DNA of 64,000 nt from Marinomonas profundi (GCF_020694005.1 NZ_CP073013.1:1808578-1872577); one strand, 5' to 3'. Shown: positions 34,635 to 44,043, numbered from the stretch's first letter. Translations and numbers: made by a program. The notes: generated from the letters alone by a model not told the origin.

Positions 34635-35456
34635 TTATGACGCGAGTGGCTCAAACTCACTGGGTTGATCGATCAAATGAGCGATGGACAGCAAATGTTG
34701 CTCATTCAAATAATTGAGCAATTCTGTATTCACTTCTTGCTGAATATTTTGGATGCCTTGATTGCCAAAAATTCTATTGATTTCAATCACGTAAGGTGTT
34801 GAGCCTACCATGGCGATATCAAACCCTGCGTGGTTGATGTCTAAGGATTGCGCCAAATAGGTCACCAAGTCTTGGGCTTCTTTAGGGAGCAACGCTTCTT
34901 CGACTTGGCCGCCTTGGCTGATGTTGTTGTGAAAACCATTGTCTGATTGTAAGCGCCAATAGCCACTGACAATTTTATTACCCACCCAGATAATGCGCAT
35001 GTCTCGGTCAATGGGTAAATATTCCTGAGCGTACAAAATATCGGTTTGTGCGACATAATCGCGCCATTGGCCGACGGTTTCTATTAAAAATACGCCATTG
35101 CCCATGCTACTACGAGGGATTTTTGCCACAAAAGGAGATGGCATTTCGTCCCAAATTTTCTCCGCTTCATAAGGCGTATTGGCAGAAATAATCGTATAAG
35201 GGTGTTGATGAGGGGCAACGGTGCGAAAGGTACGCGTCATCTCGACTTTGTCGTGTCCTATCATGTAGGAAGCAAGACTGGGAAAAATACGCTTTTTTAA
35301 GCCATGAACCAAGGCCGTAAGTTGCCAGTATTGTGGAAAAAGTAGCCAGTCAGCCTCTTTGATCTCGTCTAAATGTTCGTACATAGACTCGGGTTTGATG
35401 TATCGCACATGAGGTAAATGCAGCGTTCTTAGCGCGTCAAAAGAGATGATCTTCAT
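34635..35456 (-). CDS. ATP-grasp family protein (RimK-like), unknown substrate
   Basis: 273-aa soluble protein. The middle and C-terminal parts fit an ATP-grasp fold: the nucleotide-binding lysine in PFVAKIPRSSMGNGVFLI (about 128-145), YAQEYLPIDRDMRIIWVGNKIVSGYWR near 160-190, and the metal-binding end AGFDIAMVGSTPYVIEINRIFGNQG near 225-250 with acidic and Asn residues in position. The N-terminal domain is short. ATP-grasp enzymes couple ATP to ligation of a carboxylate with an amine or thiol. Neither the acceptor nor the donor can be inferred, as no pathway genes lie alongside. Confidence 0.75.
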   Translation of the reverse strand: MKIISFDALRTLHLPHVRYIKPESMYEHLDEIKEADWLLFPQYWQLTALVHGLKKRIFPSLASYMIGHDKVEMTRTFRTVAPHQHPYTIISANTPYEAEKIWDEMPSPFVAKIPRSSMGNGVFLIETVGQWRDYVAQTDILYAQEYLPIDRDMRIIWVGNKIVSGYWRLQSDNGFHNNISQGGQVEEALLPKEAQDLVTYLAQSLDINHAGFDIAMVGSTPYVIEINRIFGNQGIQNIQQEVNTELLNYLNEQHLLSIAHLIDQPSEFEPLAS

Positions 35457-35661
35457 TAGGTATAATCAGTAGCCAAAGATGCCGCGATTGTGGGGCTTAG
35501 CGTGGCAAAAAGAAACTAAGAAAAGCGCCTTTAATATACTTAAAGAAGATTAAAAGCACTTCATATAGACCTAAAGACTATAAAACGTCCAATATACCAC
35601 CAATGCTCTTACCGAGTGGCGTTGTCGCCAATGGCACAGCATCACAGCTTCTCGCGGCAAA

Positions 35662-36558
35662 CTAGTGGGTTAGTGGCTTCTTTGTGTTCCGCAAGCGGCG
35701 GATAGAGTCAAAAATCAGTATGGCAAGCGCGGACCAAATCAGTACAAAGGTCGTGAGTTTTTCTGGGCTGAGGGGCTCGTCGTATAAAAACACCGCCAGA
35801 AAAAACATACCGGTTGGGCCGATATATTGGAAGAACCCCAGAGTCACCATACTGACTCGGTTGGCCGCCGCCGCGAAGCACATTAGCGGGATCATGGTGA
35901 CCGGCCCTGCGGCAAACAGTAACCAATTGACACTGGCACTGTTTTCAAACATGTTGGCACTGGGCGAGTCGACCAGCATTAAATAAACCAAGGCGAAAGG
36001 CAGCAAAATAGCCGTTTCAATGGCCATTCCTGTAAAACTATCGACCGCGGCTTTTTTGCGAACTAAACCATAAAAACCAAATGTCACCGCCAGCACCAGC
36101 GCGATCCAAGGCAGAGAGCCAAACTGAATCACTTCAAACGCCACCGCACAAAAGCATAAAACCACAGCGGCTTTGCGCACTCTATCCAGCTTATCTTGAA
36201 AGAAAATCATCCCTAATAAAATACTAATCAGCGGGTTAATGTAATAACCCAGGCTGGCGCTGAGCATTTTATTGTTTTGAATCGCCCAAATAAACGTCCC
36301 CCAATTGATGGCAATCAGTACCGTCGACACCACCATCGCCAATAAGGTCTTAGGCGATTGCAGAACCGTCTTTAGCGCGTCGGTATAGCGCAGTATAAGA
36401 ATCAAGACAAGCACGATCACGCAAGACCAAATGACGCGATGAGCAAGAATCTCCGTCGCCGGAACAAACGACATTTCTTTAAAGTAAATAGGGGCAATGG
36501 CCCAAAGAGTAAACGCGGTTAACGCGTAAAAAATGCCGCTTTTGGAAGAAGTTTGCAT
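35662..36558 (-). CDS. rarD: RarD / EamA-family transporter
   Basis: 298-aa inner-membrane protein with ten predicted helices in two EamA repeats. It starts GIFYALTAFTLWAIAPIYFKEM, and contains HRVIWSCVIVL near 40 and the RarD-typical SLGYYINPLISILLGMIFFQDKL near 100-122 and FQYIGPTGMFFLAVFLYDEP near 240-260. The TIGR-type RarD family is a drug/metabolite transporter of unknown substrate. Start chosen at ATG 36558, eight bases after AGGA; an upstream in-frame TTG at 36576 overlaps that ribosome site. Confidence 0.88.
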   Translation of the reverse strand: MQTSSKSGIFYALTAFTLWAIAPIYFKEMSFVPATEILAHRVIWSCVIVLVLILILRYTDALKTVLQSPKTLLAMVVSTVLIAINWGTFIWAIQNNKMLSASLGYYINPLISILLGMIFFQDKLDRVRKAAVVLCFCAVAFEVIQFGSLPWIALVLAVTFGFYGLVRKKAAVDSFTGMAIETAILLPFALVYLMLVDSPSANMFENSASVNWLLFAAGPVTMIPLMCFAAAANRVSMVTLGFFQYIGPTGMFFLAVFLYDEPLSPEKLTTFVLIWSALAILIFDSIRRLRNTKKPLTH

Positions 36559-36783
36559 TGAAGTGATCCTATTCAATGAGAGTGATTTTTAGGGAGAGAG
36601 TGTATCTTAATACTGGATAAACGGTCAGCATTTTTGTTTTTCCTCTTTTGTTTCTGCAACTACCTGCTCATTTTTAGGGCTTTTTGTTTTACAATGGCGG
36701 CCATAATTTGTCCGCAAGGTCAGTTTTAAGTCCATCTGTTTGTTCTGTGATGGGCTTAATTTTTATTCTAATAAGGAAGCCAG

Positions 36784-37992
36784 ATGTCACGTTCTTCGTT
36801 TAAGTCCCCCGTTATTGAGCCTAAAACCCAGTGGCTGGAAGTGATTTTGCTGTGGGTGGCGGGTATTTCCGCGGCGATGCAGTTTGCCAAGTTTTCAGTG
36901 TCGTTTGATGATTTGTTGGTGCATTACCAAGCGGGTGCGACATCTACGGGGGCGGCGCTGTCGGCGGTTGGTTTGGTCGGTTTGGTATTTGGTGTGTCGG
37001 CGGGCATGATTGCGAGTCGCGTTGGCTATTTGAAGGTCTTGGTGGGTGCCTTGTTATTAGGCGGCGTGCTGTCTTTTATTCAGTCTACTTTGCCGTCTTT
37101 TCAGCTGTTGTTTGTGACGCGAATGTTGGAAGGTTTTTCTCAATTAGGGGTGGTGGTTGCGGCGCCGACCTTGATTGCCAAGTTAAGCGCGCCGCAGCAT
37201 AAGTCCTTGACCATGGGGATTTGGGGCACATTTTTTGGGATTGCCTTTGCGGTTTGTGGCTGGGCGGGTAAAAGTATTTTAGATCAATACGGCTTGCAGG
37301 CGTTGTTTTTAAACCATGGGGTTTTTATCACGACTATCGGTGTGGTGTTGTTTTTTATCTTAAGAAAAAACCCAGTGTTGGATTTGGTGCCAGTCACGGA
37401 AATGCAAGGCGGCTTTTTCGCCCAAATGATGAAGATTTACCGTAATCCTCGGGCTTTGTTGCCCAGCTGTGTGTTTGTATTTTATACCTGTACGTTGGTG
37501 TCTGTGTTGACCTATGTGCCGGGTTTAATTGACGATGCGGCGTTACAAAAGTGGATGCTAATCTTGCTGCCTTTGGTCACTACCTGCGGGACTTTTTTGG
37601 CGGGTGCGATTGCGCAGTATCTGATGCGGCCACAACGGGTGGCATTAATGGCCTATTTGGGGGTGGCGGTCAGTGCGCTTGTGTTGTCTTTTGTTGGTGA
37701 CTCTGCTGTGGTGTTCTGTTTTGTCGTGGGTGTGCTGGTGTTGTTTTTGGGGATGGTGCCCGGTTCGGCGTTGGCGATGATTCCCACCCTTGCTCGCAAC
37801 CCAAGTGAGCAGGCGCAAGGTTATGGCTTGCTGGCGCAGTTTGGTAATTTGGGTGCAACGGTGGGGCCGCCAACCTTTGCCACGGCGATTGCGGTTTATG
37901 GTCTGTCTGGTTTGGTGGTGTTGGTATTGTGTGTGTGTGCTTTTGGTGTGCTGTTTAGCCTTTTGGCTGGGCGTATTAAAGCGGTCGTTTAG
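36784..37992 (+). CDS. Major facilitator superfamily transporter
   Basis: 402-aa inner-membrane carrier with about 12 helices. The loop 2-3 MFS motif is GMIASRVGYLKVLVGALLLGG near 78-98, and R118 sits in TRMLEGFSQLGVVVAAPTLIAK. The conserved proline-glycine stretch is near PGSALAMIPTLARNPSE. It resembles the CynX/NimT-like group of MFS carriers, but substrate and direction are not clear. AAGGA precedes the ATG. It is followed 174 bases later by the VTT-reductase gene on the same strand. Confidence 0.85.
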   Translation: MSRSSFKSPVIEPKTQWLEVILLWVAGISAAMQFAKFSVSFDDLLVHYQAGATSTGAALSAVGLVGLVFGVSAGMIASRVGYLKVLVGALLLGGVLSFIQSTLPSFQLLFVTRMLEGFSQLGVVVAAPTLIAKLSAPQHKSLTMGIWGTFFGIAFAVCGWAGKSILDQYGLQALFLNHGVFITTIGVVLFFILRKNPVLDLVPVTEMQGGFFAQMMKIYRNPRALLPSCVFVFYTCTLVSVLTYVPGLIDDAALQKWMLILLPLVTTCGTFLAGAIAQYLMRPQRVALMAYLGVAVSALVLSFVGDSAVVFCFVVGVLVLFLGMVPGSALAMIPTLARNPSEQAQGYGLLAQFGNLGATVGPPTFATAIAVYGLSGLVVLVLCVCAFGVLFSLLAGRIKAVV

Positions 37993-38166
37993 TTTTTTTC
38001 TGGTCTTTTTGGGTTGTGCTCGTTAGCGGGTGCAGCCTCTATTCTCGCGTTCTGTTCAAAAAAAGCTGCCAAGTATTGTCATAATATGGGACTGTGTGGC
38101 GTCTAATGATTCTGTTTGTTTTGACACATTTCTGTCGGGCCGAAAGGCTTTTTTGGGGTTCTACTC

Positions 38167-40317
38167 ATGAAAAAAATCGGATTGCTGGTTTTGATCGTCG
38201 CATTGGCGGTGGGCTTTTTCTATTTTGATTTGCATCAATTGCTGACGTTGGAAGGATTAAAATCCGGTTTGCTCGAGTTCGAGACGTGGCGCAGTGACAG
38301 TCCTTTGTTGGTTGGCGGTGCGTTTTTACTTTTATACGTCATCGTGACGGCTTTGTCTTTGCCCGGTGCGGTGATCATGACGTTAGCCGCTGGGGCGTTA
38401 TTTGGCTTGCTGTGGGGCACGGTGATTGTGTCTTTTGCCAGTAGCATTGGCGCAACCTTGGCATTTTTGGTGTCGCGCTATTTATTGCAAAACACGGTGC
38501 AATCGCGTTTTGGTCATCGCTTAAAAGCCTTTAACGAAGGCATTGCGAGGGACGGCGCGTTTTATTTATTTACCCTGCGTTTGGTGCCGATTTTCCCTTT
38601 CTTCTTAATTAATTTGCTGATGGGCTTAACCACGCTTCGCGCTTTGACTTTTTATTGGGTCAGCCAAGTGGGCATGTTTGTCGGTACTTTGGTTTACGTG
38701 AATGCTGGCACGCAATTGGGTCAGTTAGAGAGTTTGTCGGGCATTTTGTCGCCTTCGTTATTATTGTCTTTTGTGTTGTTGGGAGTGTTTCCTCTTATCG
38801 CGAAAAAAATAGTTGATGTAGTGAAAGCGCGTCGCGTTTATGCTGGATTTACCAAGCCAAAATCCTTTGATCGAAATTTGATTGTTATTGGTGCTGGGGC
38901 TGGTGGCTTAGTGAGTGCTTACATTGCAGCCACAGTGAAAGCCAAAGTCACCTTGATTGAAGCCCATAAAATGGGCGGTGATTGCTTAAATTACGGCTGT
39001 ATTCCGAGTAAAGCATTAATCAAAAGCGCGAAAGTGGCTCATCAAATGCGCCATGCTGAAAACTATGGTTTGAACAGCAGCGAGCCGAGTTTTTCTTTCA
39101 AAAAAGTCATGCAACGTATTCACGATGTGATCGCAAAAATCGAACCTCACGACAGTGTTGAGCGTTACAGCAAAATGGGCGTCGATGTGGTGCAAGGCTA
39201 TGCCAAATTGATCGACCCTTGGACGGTGGAAATTCAATTAAATGAGGGCGGCACGAAACGCTTAACGGCGCGCAGTATTGTATTAGCAACTGGCGCTCGT
39301 CCTTTTGTGCCAGATCTACTCGGTTTAGACGAGGTGGGTTATGTCACCAGCGATACTCTGTGGGACGCTTTTGCTACATTGGATGAGCCACCGAAGCGTC
39401 TGGTGGTATTGGGCGGCGGCCCGATTGGTTGTGAATTGGCGCAGAGTTTTGCGCGCTTGGGGTCGAAGGTAACGCAAGTGGAGCGCTCGGCTCGCATTAT
39501 GAGTCGAGAAGACGAAGAAGTGTCTGCGCTGGTACAAGAAAGTTTAACGCAAGATGGCGTAATCATGCTGACTTCGCATAAGGCGGTACGCTGTGAAAAG
39601 GAAGGTGAAACCAAGCGTTTGATTGTGGAGCTCGATGGTCAAGAGTCGGTGATTGAATTTGATGTGCTGATTTGTGCGGTTGGCCGCGAAGCGCGTCTTG
39701 AAGGTTACGGTTTGGAAAATTTGGGCATCGAAACCAAAGGTACGATTGTCACCAACGATTATCTCGAAACCCTGTATCCGAATATTTTTGCGGCAGGCGA
39801 CGTGGCGGGCCCTTATCAATTTACTCACGTGGCGGCTCATCAAGCTTGGTATGCGGCGGTGAATGCTTTATTTGGCTCGTTGAAGAAGTTTCGTGTCGAT
39901 TATCGGGTGATTCCTTGGACCACTTTTGTTGACCCAGAAGTAGCGCGCGTCGGCTTGAGCGAGCAAGATGCCAAAGATCAAGGTATTGCTTATGAAATGG
40001 TGCGTTACGGACTAGATGATTTGGATCGCGCCATTGCTGACAGCGCCGCAAAAGGCTTTGTCAAAGTGCTGACGGTGCCGGGCAAAGACAAGATATTAGG
40101 CGTGATCATAGTAGGCGAGCACGCTGGGGATTTGTTGGCCGAATTCGTGTTGGCGATGAAACATGGTCTGGGTCTGAATAAGGTGCTTGGTACCATTCAT
40201 ACGTACCCAACCTGGGCGGAAGCCAACAAATACGCCGCCGGTGAATGGAAACGCGCTCATGCACCGCAGCGGGTTTTGAGCTGGTTAGAAAAATACCATA
40301 CTTGGCGTCGAGGTTAA
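38167..40317 (+). CDS. VTT (TVP38/TMEM64) membrane domain fused to a FAD/NAD disulfide reductase
   Basis: 716-aa two-part protein. Residues 1-220 are a DedA-like VTT domain: TM1 at 5-20, the GAVIMTLAAGALFGLLWGTVI block near 67-87, the conserved FLFTLRLVPIFPF-type arginine-proline segment near 134-145, and later helices. From 235 on it is a class I pyridine nucleotide-disulfide oxidoreductase like mercuric or dihydrolipoamide reductase: FAD fold VIGAGAGGLVSAY (240-252), redox pair GGDCLNYGCIPSK (Cys273, Cys278), NAD fold VVLGGGPIGCELAQ, AAGDVAGPYQFTH, and the dimerisation His in HTYPTWAEA near 678. There is no N-terminal MerA-type metal-binding domain. The fusion is known, but the substrate is not. 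Confidence 0.9.
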   Translation: MKKIGLLVLIVALAVGFFYFDLHQLLTLEGLKSGLLEFETWRSDSPLLVGGAFLLLYVIVTALSLPGAVIMTLAAGALFGLLWGTVIVSFASSIGATLAFLVSRYLLQNTVQSRFGHRLKAFNEGIARDGAFYLFTLRLVPIFPFFLINLLMGLTTLRALTFYWVSQVGMFVGTLVYVNAGTQLGQLESLSGILSPSLLLSFVLLGVFPLIAKKIVDVVKARRVYAGFTKPKSFDRNLIVIGAGAGGLVSAYIAATVKAKVTLIEAHKMGGDCLNYGCIPSKALIKSAKVAHQMRHAENYGLNSSEPSFSFKKVMQRIHDVIAKIEPHDSVERYSKMGVDVVQGYAKLIDPWTVEIQLNEGGTKRLTARSIVLATGARPFVPDLLGLDEVGYVTSDTLWDAFATLDEPPKRLVVLGGGPIGCELAQSFARLGSKVTQVERSARIMSREDEEVSALVQESLTQDGVIMLTSHKAVRCEKEGETKRLIVELDGQESVIEFDVLICAVGREARLEGYGLENLGIETKGTIVTNDYLETLYPNIFAAGDVAGPYQFTHVAAHQAWYAAVNALFGSLKKFRVDYRVIPWTTFVDPEVARVGLSEQDAKDQGIAYEMVRYGLDDLDRAIADSAAKGFVKVLTVPGKDKILGVIIVGEHAGDLLAEFVLAMKHGLGLNKVLGTIHTYPTWAEANKYAAGEWKRAHAPQRVLSWLEKYHTWRRG

Positions 40318-41228
40318 TCGGAAGAAAAGCCGTCGTTGAGATGGGAAAAGCGTTTCATCTTTTCCCAAAAAAGTTTTGCCTGAACGCTTTGAGTTTGATG
40401 GCGTAAGCGGATCATGAAAATTGGCAGTTGATTTTGTGAGGTGAAGTTTTCCACTTCTATTGGCACTAGGTGGCCATTGTCCAATTCTGCTTCAATGCAA
40501 TGTTTGGGCATTCTCGCCCAGCCAAGTCCGTGCAGTAGCAGAGTCTTTTTGGCTTGAAAGTCATTCACGTACCAGCGCTTTCCTGTTGGCAAAACATACT
40601 GGTGTCCATTTTCCGAGGCGTTGGCGGCGGTGTTGGAGACTAAAATTTGTGGAATTGTATGAAGCGATTGCTGTTTTATTTTAGCGTCATTGGCGTTGAG
40701 TGTGACGAGTAAGGTCGGGCTGATCACTGCCATCATGGTGATTTTATTAAGCTCGATAAAGGCGTGCCGGTCATCAAGCCCGTATCTTGGGCCAATGGCG
40801 ATTTCGCATTTATTTTTTGCCAGTTTTTCTTGCACGCCATGAAGGTGATCTGTGGTGATGTCTAGAGCAATCTCAGGATGGTGAGTTTGAAAGGCTTTGA
40901 TGCGTGACATGCAATCATCGTCTAGCGCCATTTGGCTCAAGCTGATGTGCAACGGCGCGGCTGTGCCTTGAGCGAGATCATGGCCTAAGTTTTCTAACTG
41001 CAGCACCTGAGACATGAGTTTTTTGCTTTGCTGGAAAAATGCATGGCCTTCGGCGGTGAGTGTTGGGCGATAGCTGTTCCGATCAAATAGCAATATGCCA
41101 TATTGTTCTTCCAAGGCTTTCACCGCCGCACTGATTCCGGGCTGCGTTTTATGGATAGAATCCGCCGCCGAGCGAAAACTGCCTGTTTCGACCACCGCAA
41201 TAAAGGCTCTTAGCTGATCCAGTTTCAT
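40314..41228 (-). CDS. LysR-type transcriptional regulator
   Basis: 304-aa LysR regulator with the usual N-terminal helix-turn-helix (LDQLRAFIAVVETGSFRSAADSIHKTQPGISAAVKALEEQYG broken over residues 3-45) and an effector domain from about 92. It is divergent from the TauE-like permease gene at 41358 with a 129-base AT-rich space, and therefore probably controls that gene. Its TAA overlaps the TAA of the convergent VTT-reductase gene inside the palindrome TTAA (40314-40317). Confidence 0.9.
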   Translation of the reverse strand: MKLDQLRAFIAVVETGSFRSAADSIHKTQPGISAAVKALEEQYGILLFDRNSYRPTLTAEGHAFFQQSKKLMSQVLQLENLGHDLAQGTAAPLHISLSQMALDDDCMSRIKAFQTHHPEIALDITTDHLHGVQEKLAKNKCEIAIGPRYGLDDRHAFIELNKITMMAVISPTLLVTLNANDAKIKQQSLHTIPQILVSNTAANASENGHQYVLPTGKRWYVNDFQAKKTLLLHGLGWARMPKHCIEAELDNGHLVPIEVENFTSQNQLPIFMIRLRHQTQSVQAKLFWEKMKRFSHLNDGFSSD

Positions 41229-41357
41229 AGGTTCACCACATGATTATTAATTCTGATCGTTTTAATAACAAAACGAGATTATTTATTGTTCATTATATCT
41301 TTTATCATAACAACCACTAGACGCGCAGTAGCGTTTGTTTCACAAAGGAGAGAGTAG

Positions 41358-42083
41358 GTGGATTCAGCATTCGTCGTGCTATTTTTAGCGGGGTTAATTA
41401 CCGGTTTTTCTAAATTTTCGGTCGGTGGTATGGGCTTGTTGGTGCTGCCTATTGTGATGATTGCCTTTCCGGGTCCTGAGGCGTTGGGGATGATTTTGCC
41501 GCTCTATATTATCACCGATATTTTGGCGGTGTGGAGCTATCGATCTAAAATTGCTTGGGCGGTATTAGCGCGCTTTTTACCCCTGGCTTTTTTGGGAGTG
41601 ATAGTCGGCAGTCAGTTGTTGGCCAACATCGATGCGGACCAGTTTGTGAGCTTTTTAGGTTTGATGATCTTATTAATGATCGCCTTGGGCCTGTATCTGG
41701 ATTTTCGTCCTGCCTCGTTTATGCAAAAGCCGTGGGCGGCCTATTCAATGGGCTTTTTGGGCGGCATAGTGACCATGATGGCTAACGCAGCAGGGCCCAT
41801 TTTTAGTCTATTTTTGTTGGAACAAAAACTGAACAAAGAGACTTACGTCAGCACCCGAGCGTGGGCGTTTTTTATCATTAACGTGGTGAAATTGCCCTTT
41901 TACATCAGCCTAGGTTTACTCTCGCTTGAAAGCACACAAGCCAGTTTATACGCCGTGCCAGGGCTGTTGGTCGGTTCATTTATTGGCTATCATTTTTTGA
42001 AAAAAGTGAACCCCATTCAGTTCAAATGGATGATCCGCATTATGTCGATGATTGCGGCAATTAAGTTGTTTTTGTTTTCGTGA
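41358..42083 (+). CDS. TauE/SafE-family membrane permease
   Basis: 241-aa inner-membrane protein, about eight helices, of the TauE/SafE family, distinct from the one at 18139. The first repeat motif is FLAGLITGFSKFSVGGMGLLVLP near 9-31 and the second GFLGGIVTMMANAAGPIFSLFLL near 131-153. It starts at GTG 41358 after AAAGGAGAGAG. Family members export sulfite, sulfoacetate or related organosulfonates; here the substrate is not known. It is likely controlled by the divergent LysR gene. Confidence 0.86.
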   Translation: MDSAFVVLFLAGLITGFSKFSVGGMGLLVLPIVMIAFPGPEALGMILPLYIITDILAVWSYRSKIAWAVLARFLPLAFLGVIVGSQLLANIDADQFVSFLGLMILLMIALGLYLDFRPASFMQKPWAAYSMGFLGGIVTMMANAAGPIFSLFLLEQKLNKETYVSTRAWAFFIINVVKLPFYISLGLLSLESTQASLYAVPGLLVGSFIGYHFLKKVNPIQFKWMIRIMSMIAAIKLFLFS

Positions 42084-42230
42084 TACTTATCTCGTCACGC
42101 TTGTTTAGGGGCCGTTACGAGAGCATTTTTCTGAGGGTTTTACATGTCTAGTCATCTTGCTGGGTGATCGCATGGCTTCTGGAAACGGTGGTGTTTGGTT
42201 TTAGACAATAAAGAATAGTGATGGGTGAAT

Positions 42231-42746
42231 ATGGGTCAAACGACGAGTGTAAAAAACTATCTTGGTGCTTACAGTGCTCAGGTACAGCAGCAGGCGCAAG
42301 CATTGTTAGAGACGGAAAAATCCGCTCAATGGTTGTTAAATAAGTATCCTGTTGTCCATGGACTGGGCGGTGCCAGTGGTTTGTATGAATACGCTTTAGA
42401 GATAAAAAATACCTTTATGCGCAGTTCGCCGCCCATTAGTAAGGTGATTTACGACGATAAAATACACGTGATTAATAATGCGCTTGGCCTGCATACTTAT
42501 GTGTCGAGAATGCAGGGCAATAAGCTTAAAGCCAAAAATGAAATTCGAATATCCTCTTTGTTTCGTCAAGTCCCTGAGCCCTTACTCAGAATGATACTGG
42601 TGCATGAATTAGCGCACCTTAAAGAAAAAGATCACAGCAAAGCCTTTTACAAGCTCTGCTGTTATATGGAGCCCGATTATCATCAGCTAGAATTTGACCT
42701 GCGCTTGTATCTTAGCCATCGAGACCGCTTTGGTGAGCTTTGGTAA
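42231..42746 (+). CDS. YgjP-like zinc metallopeptidase (M48/DUF45-related)
   Basis: 171-aa soluble protein with the zinc motif LVHELAHLKEKDHSKAFY near residues 123-140. This is HExxH followed five residues later by a further His, and then MEPDYHQLEFDLRLYL near 146-161. That pattern is the C-terminal half of the YgjP/DUF45 (WLM-type) metallopeptidase family. ATG 42231 is preferred; a GTG six bases upstream is possible. It converges with yhhQ, with only two bases between the stop codons. Peptidase activity is inferred from the motif only. Confidence 0.8.
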   Translation: MGQTTSVKNYLGAYSAQVQQQAQALLETEKSAQWLLNKYPVVHGLGGASGLYEYALEIKNTFMRSSPPISKVIYDDKIHVINNALGLHTYVSRMQGNKLKAKNEIRISSLFRQVPEPLLRMILVHELAHLKEKDHSKAFYKLCCYMEPDYHQLEFDLRLYLSHRDRFGELW

Positions 42747-42748
42747 GC

Positions 42749-43420
42749 CTAAACGTTTACGTTTGATAGCTGGAAATCGGGTTTTATGGCGGTGATTTTC
42801 TTGCTTAGGTAAGTCAACAAAACCCCATACATAGGAATAAATAACCCTAAGCTGATGATGAGTTTAAAAGCAAAATCAGCCAGTGCGATTTCTTGCCAAT
42901 GCTGCGCCATAAATGGATCTGGGCTTTGATAGAAGGCAATGCCGAAGAAAGCTAATGTATCCAAACCGTTGCCAAATAGGGTGGAAGCGGCTGGTGCAAT
43001 CCACCAGGCTTTAAGTTGGCGAAGTCGATTAAAGACTTGGATATCCAGTGCTTGACCCAGCAAGTAAGCCATCAGGCTGGCAATCGCAATACGTCCAACA
43101 AAGCTGTTGTACGTGGCCAAGGCGGCAAACCCTTGAAACTCGCCTTGAGCGAATAAAACCGATAAGACATAAGAAACGATTAAAGACGGGATCATCACCA
43201 AAAAGATAATTTTACGCGCCAATGGTGCGCCAAAAATTCGCACCGTAAGGTCAGTGGCTAAGAAAATAAAGGGGAAGGTGAAGGCGCCCCAAGTGGTGTG
43301 AAACCCCACTACGGTAAAAGGAATTTGTACCAAGTAATTGCTAGAGGCAATGATCAGTAAGTGGAACAGGGCGAGGTAGCCCAACGCTTTGCTTTGTTGT
43401 GCCGTGGTAAATGTGCTCAT
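42749..43420 (-). CDS. yhhQ: Queuosine-precursor transporter, YhhQ/QPTR family
   Basis: 223-aa inner-membrane protein with six or seven helices. Family blocks are LIIASSNYLVQIP near 21-33, TWGAFTFPFIFLATDLTVRIFG near 43-64 and LFGNGLDTLAFFGIAFY near 147-163. YhhQ imports the deazaguanine precursors preQ0/preQ1 for queuosine in tRNA. The promoter region upstream has a good -10 and an 80-90-base leader. AAAAAGG precedes the ATG. Confidence 0.9.
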   Translation of the reverse strand: MSTFTTAQQSKALGYLALFHLLIIASSNYLVQIPFTVVGFHTTWGAFTFPFIFLATDLTVRIFGAPLARKIIFLVMIPSLIVSYVLSVLFAQGEFQGFAALATYNSFVGRIAIASLMAYLLGQALDIQVFNRLRQLKAWWIAPAASTLFGNGLDTLAFFGIAFYQSPDPFMAQHWQEIALADFAFKLIISLGLFIPMYGVLLTYLSKKITAIKPDFQLSNVNV

Positions 43421-43514
43421 ATTGTGGCCTTTTTCGTTTGATTGGGGTGAGGGAACCCAAATTTAAAATTTGATGACGCTTCGCACCTGACCTATCGGTC
43501 AAATGCGGAGCGAG

Positions 43515-43520
43515 ATTATA
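43515..43520 (-). promoter_or_regulatory. Likely -10 box of yhhQ
   Basis: TATAAT on the minus strand, about 95 bases before the yhhQ start. The best -35 hexamers are poor (CTTTTT at 17 bases; TTGACG at 23), so strength is uncertain. The leader contains a GGGT...ACCC stem before the ribosome site; I could not match it to a known preQ1 riboswitch. Confidence 0.45.
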
Positions 43521-43657
43521 CATGAAAATACTGGTTAAAAAAGCGTCAATTGCCAAAAAGATAACAGAGATAAGTTGTAGTTGCGGGTAGACAGGTTGGT
43601 CTCGACGATAATGAACAATTCTGTCTACCTTTGTCAATGTGCTTTTCCGACGAAGGA

Positions 43658-43775
43658 GGGTGTCGCTAAAGGTATTCAGCGAAGGTTGGATAGGTTTTGT
43701 AGGCCTGATGAAGGAGGCACGACTGTGATCAGGCGTGTGACACTATTCATCCTACAATTGGTTGATTTATATTGG
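43658..43775. repeat. Roughly 100-bp inverted repeat, copy A
   Basis: The plus strand here aligns with the minus strand of 46681-46780. Shared blocks are TCAGCGAAGGTTGG, TTTTGTAGGCCTGAT, ATCAGGCGTG and CAATTGGTTGATTTATATTGG. Copy A has a roughly 15-base insertion in the GCCTGAT/ATCAGGC palindrome. Its first 20 or so bases resemble the last codons of the rhlE-like gene, which copy B overlaps. A short frame across it is not called. Confidence 0.85.
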
Positions 43776-43780
43776 TTTTT

Positions 43781-44043
43781 GTAGGTCGTGATTTATCGCG
43801 ACAAGAGGCTCATTGTTAACGATGGTTTTTGACGGCCTAAAGGCCGACTTACATTTTTGGTTTACGTAAAACTTGTCCGTCGTGATTGTTTTGTAGGTCG
43901 TAATTTATCGCGACAAGGGATTCATTGTTAACGATGGTTTTTGACGGCATAAATGCCGACTTACATTTTTGGTTTACGTAAAACTTGTCCGTCGTGATGG
44001 TTTTGTAGGTCGTGATTTATCGCGACAAGGGGCTCATTGTTAG
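43781..44043. repeat. 112-bp tandem repeats, about 2.35 copies
   Basis: Units begin with GTAGGTCGT at 43781, 43893 and 44005, an exact 112-base period. Two full copies and about 39 bases of a third are present, over 90 percent identical by eye. Each unit has two small stems, GTCGTG..CGCGAC and CGGCC..GGCCG. The last copy breaks off inside the reading frame of a beheaded tetR, so the repeat expansion or an associated deletion removed that gene's start. Confidence 0.92.

Noticed and set aside
43421-43515. preQ1 riboswitch upstream of yhhQ
   Set aside because: The leader length and gene function invite it, but the stem and the A-rich tail do not fit the preQ1 class I or II consensus as I know it. 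Only a -10 box is reported.
43581-43784. Plus-strand 67-codon frame within the inverted repeat
   Set aside because: The frame consists of repeat copy A, including a degraded echo of the helicase end. It is better explained as repeat DNA than as a gene.
43781-44043. 112-bp repeats considered as a CRISPR or replication iteron array
   Set aside because: There are no spacers, no Rep gene or DnaA-box cluster, and the unit length is too long. Treated as a tandem duplication of palindromic intergenic DNA.
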